This document shows, one piece after another, positions 24,204 through 33,271 of a DNA stretch of 64,000 bases (position 1 is the first letter of the stretch; each line of letters begins with the position of its first letter). The stretch comes from Micromonospora rubida (GTDB lineage Bacteria; Actinomycetota; Actinomycetes; Mycobacteriales; Micromonosporaceae). The stretch lies in the NCBI RefSeq assembly GCF_009908295.1, contig NZ_JAAALO010000002.1, forward strand, positions 595,490 through 659,489, in the 5' to 3' direction. Both the position numbers and the translations under genes were made by a program. The notes beneath the pieces were generated by a model that worked only from the letters and a program-made list of their open reading frames with translations, searched no databases and had not been told where the DNA came from.

Positions 24204-27200
24204 CGGCTCGTCTCCTTGGTCGGGGTGCTGTTCTGGTCCGCGCCGACCGTCCGTCCGCGCTGTACGCCGCGGTGGTATGCCGACAGCAGGCCGCGTACTT
24301 CGTCGGGGGTGCGCCGGCTGCGGTCCTTGCTGCTCTTCTGTTCGATCCCGCCGGGAACGAGCTGCGCCTGCGGGACCCGCTTCGGCAGGCCGGAGCGGGT
24401 GGTCCCGGACGCGGTCGGTTCGGCCGCCCGACTGGCCCGCGACCAGCCATCGTCGGCGGCTGTCCGCCAGGCCTCGGGGTCGGTCGCCGGCGGGGTGGCT
24501 GCCGCCGGCCCGCTCGGCACGGTCGGCCCGGTCGGCCGGGTCGCGGCGGGCGGGGCCACCGGCGGGGTGTACGCCGGCGGCGGAGTCGCCGTGGCCGTAC
24601 CGTCCGCGGGGGTGGCCCCCGGCGTACGGGTGGGAAGCGGTGGCCGGGGCGCGGCGGGAACCTTGGCCGGCGGCGGCTCCTCGTCGAACTTGGGCCGCTG
24701 GAAGATCGCGGTCACGTCGTCGCCGTGCGACCGGAACCAGACCGCCTCCATCTCCCGGAAGATCGGCGCCTCGGCCGGCTGGGCCGGACGGGCGACCACC
24801 GGGGTGGCCGGGGCTGCCGACACGACGGGAACGGTCGGCGTCGTCCCGGCGACCGGGCCACCGGGCAGCACCGGCGGGGCGGGGGCCGCAGCGGTGGGGG
24901 TTGCCGGCTGGGCGGCCTCCCCGCCGGGGGTCCGCCGGGGCAGCGGATCGATCGTCGGGAACGCCACGGTCGGGCTGCCCACCGAGAACCCGCCGCCGGG
25001 CGTGAACGCCGGCTGCGTCGGGGCGGGCGGCTGCGTCGGGGGTGCCGGCGCGATGGCCGGTGCCGCCGGCTGGGCGACGGCCGGCATGCCGAACGGCGTG
25101 GCCGGCGCGGCATCCCGGGAGTCGCCGGGCACCTGCCAACGGGCCGGCGTCGGGGCGGAGGTCCGCCACTGGTCGTTCAGCGTGGCGGTGCGGCCGGCAC
25201 CGGTGAGCGGCGAGTCGAGGCCCATCGGGGTGAGCGGCGTCTGCTCGATCTGGGCGGGCTGGCGCGACGGGGTCAGCGGCGCCGGGGCCGGCTCGCGACC
25301 ACGCAGCGACGGCAGCACCACGGTCGAGCTGGGCAGCGTCACCTGGGCGACGGTGCCGCCCTCCACGTTGCGCCGCAGCTCCACCCGGATGCCGTACCGG
25401 GACGCGAGGCGGCTCACCACGGCCAGACCCATCAGCCGGAACGCGGCCACGTCGACCGTGGACGGGCCGGCGAGCCGGCGGTTGAGCGAGTCGAGCTGCT
25501 CGTCGGTGAGCCCGAGGCCCCGGTCCTCGACCTGGATCAGCACGTAGTCGCGGATCCGCCGGCCGTCGGCGACCACCACCGTGTTCGGTGGCGAGAAGCG
25601 GGTGGCGTTGTCGAGCAGCTCGGCGACCAGCCGGACGACGTCGTTGACGGCGTGCGCGGCCACCGAGATGTCGGTGTCGACGGTGCCGAACTCGATGCGG
25701 TTGTACTGCTCGACCTCGGACTGGGAGGCCCGCAGGACGTCGATCAGCAGGGCGTCGTCGCGGCGCGGCACCGCCGAGTCCGCACCGGCGAGCACCAGCA
25801 GGTTCTCGTCGTTGCGGCGCATTCGGGTGGCCAGGTGGTCGAGTTCGAAGAGCTGGGCGAGGCGCTTCGGGTCCTCCTCGCCGCGCTCGATCGCGTCCAG
25901 CTCGCCGATCATCCGGTCGACCAGGGTCTGACTGCGCCGGGCCAGGTTGAGGAACATCGCCGAGACGCTGGTCCGCAGCGCGGCCTGCTCGGCGGCCACC
26001 CGGACCGCCTCCCGGTGGACGACGTTGAACGCCAGCGCGACCTGGCCGATTTCGTCTCGGTTGTTGAGTTTGATCGGGTCGCGGACCTGCCGGACGATCT
26101 CCTCCACGCCGCCGTCGCCGACGCTGCCGATGTTCTGCAGTCGGGCGACCGCGTCGGGCAGGTCGTGGTTGGCCACCGACAGGGCCCCCTCGCGCAGCCG
26201 GCGCAGCGAGTGGTTGAGCGACCGGGCCAGCACCACGGCCAGCGTGACGGCGACGATCAGGGTCAACAGCACCAGCACCGACTCGATGATCGCCTGCTGG
26301 ATGACGTTCGAGCGGGCTTCCTCGGTCTGGGCGAGCAGGCGGTCCTGGAGCCGGATCTCGGCCCACCGCATCAGGTCGTTGACCGCACCGATGGAGGCGG
26401 TGGCGTCGCTGGGGGAGACCAGCGGGGCCTGCCCGACCGACCGGGTCAGGTCGGCGGCCACCCGGTCGGCGAGCGTCACCGCGTCACCGGAGACCGTGCT
26501 GTCGACGAGGGCCCGCTGGCTCGGGTCGGCGGCCAGCGAGAAGGAGAGCAGGGCCTCCTGCTGGCTGGTCAGGGTGGCCACGAACGAGGAGAACTGCTCC
26601 TCGTCGAGGCTGCCGGCGGTGAGCGCGGTGTAGGCGACCGCCTCTTCCTCGGCGACCGCCGCCTTGGCGTGGGCGAACGCGGCCACCGCCCGGCGGGTGT
26701 CCGCCAGGCTCTCCTGACCGGGAAGCTGGGCCAGCGTGTCGCCGTAGGAGACCAGGTCGGTGAGGATGACCCCGTAGCGCAGCGCGGCCTCGGCCACCGC
26801 CATCTGCTGACGGTCGAGGACCTCCTGCCGGGTGCTGTTGAGCGTCGTCAGGTGGTCCTCGATGACCTTGAGCCGGTCCCGCACCGTGGCCGGGACGTCG
26901 CCGACCCGTCCGCGCTCGGCCTTGTACTCCTCGATCCGGGCGTCCGTGCTGCGCACCAGCAGGTTGTACGTGTCGGGTCGCAGCCCCGGCGTGGCCAGGT
27001 AGCTGGCTGCGGCCATCCGTTCCTTGTGCAGGTCCTGGGTGAGTGCGGAGACGTCGATCGACAGCTCGGTCAGCGACCGCAGCCGGGTCGCCTCGATCGC
27101 GCCCTCACCGGTCGAGATCAGCCGAACGGTGGCGAGCGCGATCACCGCCGCGACCGGCACCACCAGGATCAGCGCCAGCTTCGAGCGGATCCGGGCGTCG

Positions 27201-27280
27201 CGTAGGCGCGGCAGCCGACGACGTCGACTCCGCTCGTCCGACTCGCTGCTCTCGGGCAGGGTCGTAGGTCCGGTGCTCAC
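24200..27280 (-). CDS. Conservon sensor kinase with nitrate/nitrite-sensing-type domain (CvnA type)
   Basis: A 1026-residue membrane sensor. A basic N-terminus leads to TM1 (about 36-56, LALILVVPVAAVIALATV), a helical extracellular NIT-type sensor (about 60-320) and TM2 (about 330-355). A HAMP segment (SLNHSLRRLREGALSVANHDL), a kinase core with LFELDHLATRMRR (candidate phospho-His) and an HATPase with LVAELLDNATRFSPP follow. A long Pro/Ala/Thr-rich tail (about 690-1020) is probably disordered. I set the start at GTG 27280 because GGAGG lies 7 nt upstream; an upstream extension adds about 50 residues without family support. It is the first gene of the conservon operon, read away from the orphan binding protein. 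Confidence 0.93.
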   Translation of the reverse strand: MSTGPTTLPESSESDERSRRRRLPRLRDARIRSKLALILVVPVAAVIALATVRLISTGEGAIEATRLRSLTELSIDVSALTQDLHKERMAAASYLATPGLRPDTYNLLVRSTDARIEEYKAERGRVGDVPATVRDRLKVIEDHLTTLNSTRQEVLDRQQMAVAEAALRYGVILTDLVSYGDTLAQLPGQESLADTRRAVAAFAHAKAAVAEEEAVAYTALTAGSLDEEQFSSFVATLTSQQEALLSFSLAADPSQRALVDSTVSGDAVTLADRVAADLTRSVGQAPLVSPSDATASIGAVNDLMRWAEIRLQDRLLAQTEEARSNVIQQAIIESVLVLLTLIVAVTLAVVLARSLNHSLRRLREGALSVANHDLPDAVARLQNIGSVGDGGVEEIVRQVRDPIKLNNRDEIGQVALAFNVVHREAVRVAAEQAALRTSVSAMFLNLARRSQTLVDRMIGELDAIERGEEDPKRLAQLFELDHLATRMRRNDENLLVLAGADSAVPRRDDALLIDVLRASQSEVEQYNRIEFGTVDTDISVAAHAVNDVVRLVAELLDNATRFSPPNTVVVADGRRIRDYVLIQVEDRGLGLTDEQLDSLNRRLAGPSTVDVAAFRLMGLAVVSRLASRYGIRVELRRNVEGGTVAQVTLPSSTVVLPSLRGREPAPAPLTPSRQPAQIEQTPLTPMGLDSPLTGAGRTATLNDQWRTSAPTPARWQVPGDSRDAAPATPFGMPAVAQPAAPAIAPAPPTQPPAPTQPAFTPGGGFSVGSPTVAFPTIDPLPRRTPGGEAAQPATPTAAAPAPPVLPGGPVAGTTPTVPVVSAAPATPVVARPAQPAEAPIFREMEAVWFRSHGDDVTAIFQRPKFDEEPPPAKVPAAPRPPLPTRTPGATPADGTATATPPPAYTPPVAPPAATRPTGPTVPSGPAAATPPATDPEAWRTAADDGWSRASRAAEPTASGTTRSGLPKRVPQAQLVPGGIEQKSSKDRSRRTPDEVRGLLSAYHRGVQRGRTVGADQNSTPTKETSR

Positions 27281-27728
27281 GACATCGCCTCCGTCGTATC
27301 TTCCACGCCTGAACCGCCGACCCGTGGCCGGTGCAGCGGACAGCGCCGCGCGCGGCACGGCCGCGATTTCATCAGAGATGATCGTGTTTGGGAAGCCGCG
27401 GTGAGGTAGGAAACGGTCGCACGGCACTCATCGCGTGATCCGGTCAACTAATACCTTCATTTTCTCAAGCCCCTGATCAGGGCATGTAACTCCAAGGTGG
27501 TCACGTGCTTATGCAAAGTAAGCGTTTGCAAAGATTGGGTTACCCCAGCATGTGGGACGGCAGTCCCGAAACGCTTCGGCGCATCCGCGCTTGACCACAG
27601 GGCCCGGCATTGGCAAGGTTTTGCAGGCTTCGCGCATACCGTACGGCAGACCAATCCCGTTTCTCCACTGAGGACGGAACAAGCGGCGGTGACCGGGCAG
27701 CCGCCCGCGCCGCACCTGGAGGACTGAG
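27281..27728. other. Divergent intergenic region, conservon / orphan binding protein
   Basis: 448 nt, clearly richer in A+T than its surroundings around 27440-27540, as expected for two divergent promoters. TTGACC at 27590-27595 could be a -35 for the plus-strand gene, but no good -10 follows at the right distance. Two short frames (27457-27654 minus, 27497-27727 plus) have no ribosome binding site and no recognisable product, so I do not call them genes. GCAAAG occurs at 27513 and 27527 as a small direct repeat. Confidence 0.5.
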
Positions 27729-28910
27729 TTGATCACCATCCGCTCCGTGACCATCACGGCGCTCGCCTCGGCCGTCCTGGCCACCTCGCTCACCGGCTGC
27801 CAGTTCGGCGAGGCGGAACAGGACACGAGCCCCATCGTGATCGCCGTGGACCTGGAGCTGTCCGGCTCCGCGGCCCCGGTCGGCAAGGCGTACCAGCGCG
27901 CCCTGGACCTGAAGGTCGAGCAGCTGAACGCCTCGGGCGCCCTGGGCGCCCGGAAGATCAAACTCAAGGTGAAGGACAACCGCTCCGACGCGAGCGAGTC
28001 GCTACGCAACGTGGACGACTTCAGCAACGATTCGCAGGTCAGCGCGCTCATCATGGGCGGCTGCAACGAGTGCGCCGTCCGCGCCGTCCGCACGATCAAC
28101 GAGAAGAAGCTCCCGACCGTCGTGCTCGCCCCGTCCAGCGCCGTCGCCAGCCCGGTGGCCGACCGCCGGTACGTGTTCAAGCTGGCCCCGAACGCGGTGG
28201 ACAGCGCCGCCGCCCTCACCGGTGAGCTGCGCCGACGCAGCATCAAGAAGGCCTCGGTGCTCAACAGCGAGGACAGCTACGGCCGGGAAGGGCTCGCCGC
28301 CCTGCGCAGCGAGTTCGCCAAGGCCAACATTCGGCTGATCAACGACCAGGGGATCAAGGCCACCGAGACCGACGTCAGCCAGCCGGTCAAGGCGCTGACC
28401 GACGACAAGCCGGGGGCGCTGGTCGTGTGGACCCCGCCGGAGCAGGCGATGCTCGCCGCCGCCGCCGCCCAGCAGGCCAAGTTCAAGGGCGCGCTCTTCT
28501 TCGACGCGGTGGCTGCCGGGGACCTCTTCCTCGGCGCGTCGGCCCGGTCGACCGAGCAGGCAACCCTGATCTTCACCCAGACCATGGTGATCGACGACGT
28601 CATCGCCACCACCCCCGCCAAGGCGGCCCGCCGCCAGTGGTTCCAGAACTACACGGCGCGGTTCGGCGGCTACAACGGTTTCTCCTCGTTCGGCGCGGAC
28701 GCCGTGCAGCTCATCGTCGACGCCGAGCTGCGGGCCGGTGGCGAGGCCGGCAAGGCCGGCCGGGACGACCTGCGCGACGTGCTCGAGACGTCCCAGATGG
28801 ACGGCCTGTCGGGCCCGATCCGGATGACCCCGGACAACCACTCCGGGCTGATGCCGCAGGCCCTGACCACCCTGGTCGCTCGGGGCGGCCGCTGGCGGCT
28901 CGCCGGCTGA
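27729..28910 (+). CDS. Branched-chain amino acid-type substrate-binding lipoprotein (orphan)
   Basis: This 393-residue periplasmic-type binding protein is of the Leu/Ile/Val (type I) family. The start is TTG 27729, with GGAGG 6 nt upstream. The signal peptide ends in the lipobox LTGC (C24), so it is a lipoprotein anchored outside the membrane. Core motifs include VIAVDLELSGSAAPVGKAYQ, a GGCNECAVRAV loop and a two-lobe repeat. No LivH/M/G/F permease or ATPase lies nearby; the ABC genes at 29-32 kb belong to another family. It may serve a distant permease or sense ligand for the divergent conservon kinase (inference). Confidence 0.85.
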   Translation: MITIRSVTITALASAVLATSLTGCQFGEAEQDTSPIVIAVDLELSGSAAPVGKAYQRALDLKVEQLNASGALGARKIKLKVKDNRSDASESLRNVDDFSNDSQVSALIMGGCNECAVRAVRTINEKKLPTVVLAPSSAVASPVADRRYVFKLAPNAVDSAAALTGELRRRSIKKASVLNSEDSYGREGLAALRSEFAKANIRLINDQGIKATETDVSQPVKALTDDKPGALVVWTPPEQAMLAAAAAQQAKFKGALFFDAVAAGDLFLGASARSTEQATLIFTQTMVIDDVIATTPAKAARRQWFQNYTARFGGYNGFSSFGADAVQLIVDAELRAGGEAGKAGRDDLRDVLETSQMDGLSGPIRMTPDNHSGLMPQALTTLVARGGRWRLAG

Positions 28911-28935
28911 CCAACGGTTTGCCGTGACCGGCGTC

Positions 28936-29008
28936 GTCGGGCCCGGGCCCGACCCGGTCACCGCGGCGAACCGGTCGGCCGACCAGGTGAGCCTGGTCGG
29001 CCGACCGG
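28936..29008. terminator. Double hairpin between convergent genes
   Basis: The first structure is the palindrome GTCGGGCCCGGGCCCGAC (28936-28953), extended by GTGACCGG/CCGGTCAC. The second is the 17-bp perfect stem CCGGTCGGCCGACCAGG (28971-28987) with its complement at 28992-29008 and a TGAG loop. Both lie between the orphan binding protein (+) and the permease (-), so they probably end both transcripts. Confidence 0.75.
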
Positions 29009-29010
29009 GC

Positions 29011-29868
29011 TCACCTGGTCGAGGTGGTCTCCCTGACCCACGGCAGGGCCAGCCGCTCCAGGAAGACCAGCGCCGAGTACAGCAGGATGCTGATCAGCGC
29101 CACCAGCATGATGGCCGCCCACGCGGTGGCGGTGTCGCCCATGCCGGCATACTGGGTGATGACGTATCCGAGCCCGCCCTCCCCGGCCTGGAACTCGCCG
29201 ATCACCGCGCCGATCGCGGCCAGCGGCATGGCCACCTTCAGGCCGACGAAGATCTGCGGCAGCGCGGCCGGGAACCGCACCTTGCGGAACGCCTGCCACC
29301 AGGACGCGTTCCAGGAGCGGACCAGCTCGGCGAGGTCCGCCGGGGTGGTGGTCAGGCCGGTCGCCGTGGACAGCACGATCGGGAAGAAGCACAGCAGGAA
29401 GACCATGGTCAGGATCGGCTTCTGACCCCAGCCGAGCGCCACCACGAGCAGCGGCCCGAGGGTGATCTTCGGGACCGCGTTGACCGCGACGAGCAGCGGG
29501 GTGAACATCCGCTCAACCGTTCGCGATGCGGCCAGCGAGAGCCCCAACAGGACCCCGGCCGCGGCGGAGAGCGCGAAGCCGATCACGATCTCCAGCAGGG
29601 TAGCGGCGGTGTGTTCGAGCATCTTGGCCGGTTTGTCGGTGAACGCCGACAGCACCGAGCCGGGGGTGGGCAGCGCGGCGGGGTGCACCAGCTCCAGCCG
29701 GGCGGTGACCCACCAGACCGCGAACGCGATCAGCAGGCCCGAGGCGGGCAGCAGGGCCCCGTTGAGTCCGGACCGCACCCCGGCGTTGGGGCCGGAGTGA
29801 CCAGGCGTGGGGACGGGAGCGGCGGGCCGGTGCGCGACCGCCGGCTCCGGTGACCGGAGGTCGGTCAT
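29011..29868 (-). CDS. ABC transporter permease (SsuC/TauC type)
   Basis: This 285-residue inner-membrane permease is of the nitrate/sulfonate/taurine family with about six TM helices. The first is LLPASGLLIAFAVWWVTA, and the EAA loop is RKVRFPAALPQIFVGLK near 195-215, which contacts the ATPase. The start is ATG 29868, chosen because a strong GGAGGAG precedes it. The protein ends WVRETTSTR. It forms an importer with the binding protein just upstream and probably with the ATPase on the other strand; substrate unknown. Confidence 0.9.
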   Translation of the reverse strand: MTDLRSPEPAVAHRPAAPVPTPGHSGPNAGVRSGLNGALLPASGLLIAFAVWWVTARLELVHPAALPTPGSVLSAFTDKPAKMLEHTAATLLEIVIGFALSAAAGVLLGLSLAASRTVERMFTPLLVAVNAVPKITLGPLLVVALGWGQKPILTMVFLLCFFPIVLSTATGLTTTPADLAELVRSWNASWWQAFRKVRFPAALPQIFVGLKVAMPLAAIGAVIGEFQAGEGGLGYVITQYAGMGDTATAWAAIMLVALISILLYSALVFLERLALPWVRETTSTR

Positions 29869-29965
29869 CTTCTCCTCCTCTCCTACCGGCACGGTGGCCG
29901 GGGATGGAACGGGGGTACGCCCCGCCGGAGGCCGGCGGGGCGTACCCCTGGGACAGTCGGACCGG

Positions 29966-30994
29966 TCAGGCCTTCGGCGCGAGGTCGAAGTCGATGATCT
30001 GGTCGGGGGTGAGGTTCTGCTTGAGCTGGCCCGCGCCCTGGAGGATCGCGATGCTCTTGGCGACCCGCCCGCTGTCCAGCGTGCCGATCTGGGTGCCCGA
30101 GTTGCTGGACCGGACGTACCCGGCCATGAGCTGGAGCTCGGCGGCGGCGGCCGCGGGGTTGCTGGCGTCGACGTTCTTCTTCAGGATGTCGCCCGCCTCC
30201 TGCGGGTTGGTCAGCGCGTGCTCCAGGCCCTTCATCAGGGCGGCGGAGAACCGCTTGACCATGTCCGGCTTCTCCTTGGCGATCTTGCTGGAGGTGATCA
30301 GCACGTTGCCGTAGAGGTCCTGCATCACGTTGCTGTAGGGCAACATGACGGCCTTCTTCTTGGTCACCGCCTCGATGGTCGGCTGACCGACGACGAACTG
30401 GCCGATGCCGTCGACCTTGCCGGCGGCGAGCGTGCCCATCAGCTCCTGCGCCTGGCCGTTCTGCCAGGTCACCTTGCTGGCGTCCACGCCGGCCAGCTGG
30501 GCGTACGTCGGGAAGAGGTTGCGGACGACGGAGCCGGGGGTGTCGGCGAGCTTCTTGCCCTCCAGGTCCTTTGGAGAGGCGATGCCGGTGCCCTCGACGG
30601 TCGCGATGCCCGCCATCGTGCGCTGCTGGATGGCGGCCACTGCGACAAAGTCCTTGGCCTGGCCGTTGCCGAGCTGGAGCAGACCACCAGTGAGGTCGAT
30701 CGGGCCGAACTGGGCCTGGCCGCTGACGATGGTCTGGATCACGGAATTGGTGCCCTGCCCGGGCTTGATCTCGACGTCGAAGCCGGCCTCCTTGAAGAAG
30801 CCCTTCTCCTTCGCCACCCAGGCATAGGAGTCACGCCCGAAGTTGCCGAACGAAGTGAGGTACGTCACTTTTTCCAGCGACTTGCCGTCGCCGCCCTTGG
30901 CGCCGGACGAGTCCGCGTCGCTGCTGCACGCGGACACCAGGGTGAGTGCGGTGGCCAGAGCGGCCGCGGCGACCGTGCGGGTCAGCCTTTTCAT
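29966..30994 (-). CDS. ABC transporter substrate-binding lipoprotein (NMT1/SsuA-like)
   Basis: This 342-residue NMT1/THI5-like or SsuA/TauA-type binding protein has a signal peptide with lipobox LVSAC (C23). The mature part has FGNFGRDSYAWVAKEKGFF, AGFDVEIKPGQGTNSV and AQFGPIDLTGGL, the usual type II two-lobe ligand cleft. ATG 30994 has AAAGGA upstream at a rather long spacing (about 10-12 nt). It is the first gene of the binding-protein/permease unit. Substrates in this family include sulfonates, nitrate and thiamine precursors; I cannot decide which. Confidence 0.88.
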   Translation of the reverse strand: MKRLTRTVAAAALATALTLVSACSSDADSSGAKGGDGKSLEKVTYLTSFGNFGRDSYAWVAKEKGFFKEAGFDVEIKPGQGTNSVIQTIVSGQAQFGPIDLTGGLLQLGNGQAKDFVAVAAIQQRTMAGIATVEGTGIASPKDLEGKKLADTPGSVVRNLFPTYAQLAGVDASKVTWQNGQAQELMGTLAAGKVDGIGQFVVGQPTIEAVTKKKAVMLPYSNVMQDLYGNVLITSSKIAKEKPDMVKRFSAALMKGLEHALTNPQEAGDILKKNVDASNPAAAAAELQLMAGYVRSSNSGTQIGTLDSGRVAKSIAILQGAGQLKQNLTPDQIIDFDLAPKA

Positions 30995-31260
30995 CTGTGC
31001 ACCATGTCCTTTCCGACCGGGGGCGATGCGCCACCGGAGGGGTTGTCGAGAGGGACGGCGTCGACAGAGGGGGGAGTCGACGCCACCGTCGTGAGGGGAC
31101 TTCTCGCCGGCACAGACTACGCAAGGGACCTGCCGGTGTAGCCAGGAGTGTCGGTTGCGGAACGGAAACGAACTGAAGTCCACCCCGGACCCCCCGGGCC
31201 GCAGCGCGGCGGGCTACCCTAGCTGCGCTCCTGACCGCTTACTCAGGGAGAACACCGGCG

Positions 31261-32097
31261 ATGATTCGACTGTCCGGCGTGTCCCGCACCTTCGACGGCC
31301 GCTCCGGCCGGGTCGAGGCGCTGCGGGGCATCGACCTCGACGTGGCCGACGGCGAGTTCGTCGCCGTGCTCGGCCGCTCGGGCTGCGGCAAATCCACCCT
31401 GCTGCGCATGATCGCCGGGCTGCTGCCGGTCACCGCCGGGCAGATCACCGTTGCCGGTACACCGATCACCCGCCCCCGCCAGGACATCGCCATGCTGTTC
31501 CAACGGCCCGCCCTGCTGCCGTGGCGCTCGGTGCTCGACAACGTCCTGCTGCCGGTGGAGATCTTCGGCTGGAAGCGGGCCAGGCATCGCGCCCGCGCCC
31601 GGGAGCTGCTCGAACTCGCCGGGCTGGCCGGGTTCGAGAAGCGGCTGCCGCACGAGCTGTCCGGCGGCATGCAGCAGCGGGTTTCGCTGTGCCGGTCGCT
31701 CATCGGCGACCCCCGGGTGATGCTGATGGACGAGCCCTTCTCCGCCCTCGACGCGCTGACCCGGGAGGAGCTCTCCGGCGAGCTCCAGCGGGTGCACACG
31801 ACCAGCGGAGCCACCATCGTCTTCGTCACCCACTCGATCGACGAGGCCGTGCTGCTCGCCGACCGGGTGGTGGTGCTGAGCCCCCGCCCCGGCCGGATCC
31901 GCTCGGTGGTCGAGGTGGACATCCCGCGTCCCCGCACCCTCGGCCGCAACGCCCACCTGGCCGACGTGGCCCGGGTCAGCGCCGAGCTGCACGAACTGCT
32001 GATGGAACGTGACGCCCCGACCGGGCCGGCTCCGGTGCCACTCGGCCCCGGCACCCACCGGCAGTCCCCGGCGCGGGCCGGCGCGGAGGGCCGCTGA
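31261..32097 (+). CDS. ABC transporter ATP-binding protein (SsuB/TauB type)
   Basis: This 278-residue ATPase has Walker A GRSGCGKST near 39-47, a Q-loop in MLFQRPALLP, the signature LSGGMQQRV near 138, Walker B VMLMDEPF near 158 and the switch His in VTHSIDEA. It belongs to the nitrate/sulfonate/taurine importer family. It is transcribed divergently from the binding protein and permease at 29-31 kb but would complete that importer. GGGAG is about 10 nt upstream of ATG 31261. It is followed two nucleotides later by the LLM oxidoreductase. Confidence 0.93.
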   Translation: MIRLSGVSRTFDGRSGRVEALRGIDLDVADGEFVAVLGRSGCGKSTLLRMIAGLLPVTAGQITVAGTPITRPRQDIAMLFQRPALLPWRSVLDNVLLPVEIFGWKRARHRARARELLELAGLAGFEKRLPHELSGGMQQRVSLCRSLIGDPRVMLMDEPFSALDALTREELSGELQRVHTTSGATIVFVTHSIDEAVLLADRVVVLSPRPGRIRSVVEVDIPRPRTLGRNAHLADVARVSAELHELLMERDAPTGPAPVPLGPGTHRQSPARAGAEGR

Positions 32098-32099
32098 CC

Positions 32100-33038
32100 G
32101 TGCGGGTGGCCGTCTTCACCGAGCCGCACCGCGGTGCCAGCTACGACGACCAACTCCGCTTCGCCCGGACAGTCGAGGCGGGCGGCTTCGAGGGCTTCCT
32201 GCGGGCCGACCACTATCAGGCCATGGACGCCGACTCCGGGCTGCCCGGCCCCACCGACGCCTGGCTCACCCTCGCCGCGCTGGCCCGGGAGACCTCCCGG
32301 ATCCGGCTCGGCACCCTGGTCACCTCGGCCACCTTCCGGCTGCCCGGGCCGCTCGCGGTGATGGTCGCCCAGGTCGACCAGATGAGCGGCGGCCGGGTGG
32401 AGCTGGGCATCGGAGCCGGCTGGTACGAGCGGGAGCACACCTCGTACGGCATCCCGTTCCCCGCCGTCGGGGAGCGTTTCGACCGGCTCGACGAACAGCT
32501 CGAAGTGATCACCGGCCTGTGGCGAACCCCGGTCGGCGAGACCTACAGCTTCCTCGGCGACCACTACCGGCTGGTCGACGCGCCCGCCCTGCCCAAGCCG
32601 GTGCAGCAGCCCGGCCCGCCGGTGATCGTCGGCGGGCGCGGCCCCAAGCGCACCCCGGAGCTGGCCGCCCGGTACGCCGACGAGTTCAACCTCCCGTTCA
32701 AGAGCGTCGCCGAGACGGCCGCCGCATACGACCGGGTCGTCGAGGCGTGCGACCGCCACGGCCGTACGGACTCGGGGCGGACGCCGCTGGTGCTCTCCGC
32801 CGGGATCGTGGTGGCCATCGGGCGCACCGACGCCGAGGTGCGGGAGCGGGCCGCGCCGCTGCGCCGCAAAAGCGCCCTGCCGCCGGAGGACCCGGTGATC
32901 GGCTCCCCCGCCCAGCTCGTCGACCGGATCGGCGAGTTCGCCGCGGTCGGGGCCACCCGGGTGCACCTGCGACTGATCGATTTGGCCGACCTGGACCACC
33001 TGGAGCTCATCGCCGCCGAGGTGCTCCCGCACCTCTAG
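32100..33038 (+). CDS. LLM-class (luciferase-like, probably F420-dependent) oxidoreductase
   Basis: This 312-residue TIM-barrel protein has the family's RADHYQAM motif near 38-45, LTLAALARETSRIRLGTLVTS near 58-78, QVDQMSGGRVELGIGAGW near 96-113 and PVIVGGRGPKRT near 178-189. Members use F420 or FMN on many substrates. Its GTG at 32100 is two nucleotides after the ABC ATPase stop, so it is co-transcribed with the importer. A role in breaking down the imported compound (a sulfonate, for example) is an inference. Confidence 0.85.
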   Translation: MRVAVFTEPHRGASYDDQLRFARTVEAGGFEGFLRADHYQAMDADSGLPGPTDAWLTLAALARETSRIRLGTLVTSATFRLPGPLAVMVAQVDQMSGGRVELGIGAGWYEREHTSYGIPFPAVGERFDRLDEQLEVITGLWRTPVGETYSFLGDHYRLVDAPALPKPVQQPGPPVIVGGRGPKRTPELAARYADEFNLPFKSVAETAAAYDRVVEACDRHGRTDSGRTPLVLSAGIVVAIGRTDAEVRERAAPLRRKSALPPEDPVIGSPAQLVDRIGEFAAVGATRVHLRLIDLADLDHLELIAAEVLPHL

Positions 33039-33258
33039 ACGGGCCGGCATGATCGGCGGACCGTGCCGGGTGGACCACGCCCGGCGCCGACTAGCCGGCC
33101 GGTGGGGTGGTGGTCCGCCACGGCACCGGGGCCGTCCGCCCCTCACCACTGTCGGAGACACGACGTACCTGGGCCGGCTGGTCGGGCTGGAGTAGTCGCA
33201 GGTCGGGCGCGTCGCCGCGCCGCGCTGTGCCAAGGTGGCGATCGGGGGCACCGGGCCG

Positions 33259-33264
33259 TAACGT
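33259..33264 (+). promoter_or_regulatory. -10 box of leaderless membrane-protein gene
   Basis: TAACGT followed by 7 nt (GCCCGAC) and ATG 33272. Confidence 0.5.
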
Positions 33265-33271
33265 GCCCGAC

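Noticed and set aside
24272..27205. 977-codon plus-strand frame opposite the conservon kinase
   Set aside because: A GC-skew shadow of the kinase; no ribosome binding site and no domain pattern.
27457..27727. Two short opposite frames in the conservon/binding-protein gap
   Set aside because: No ribosome binding site, no homology by eye, and they overlap the likely promoters.
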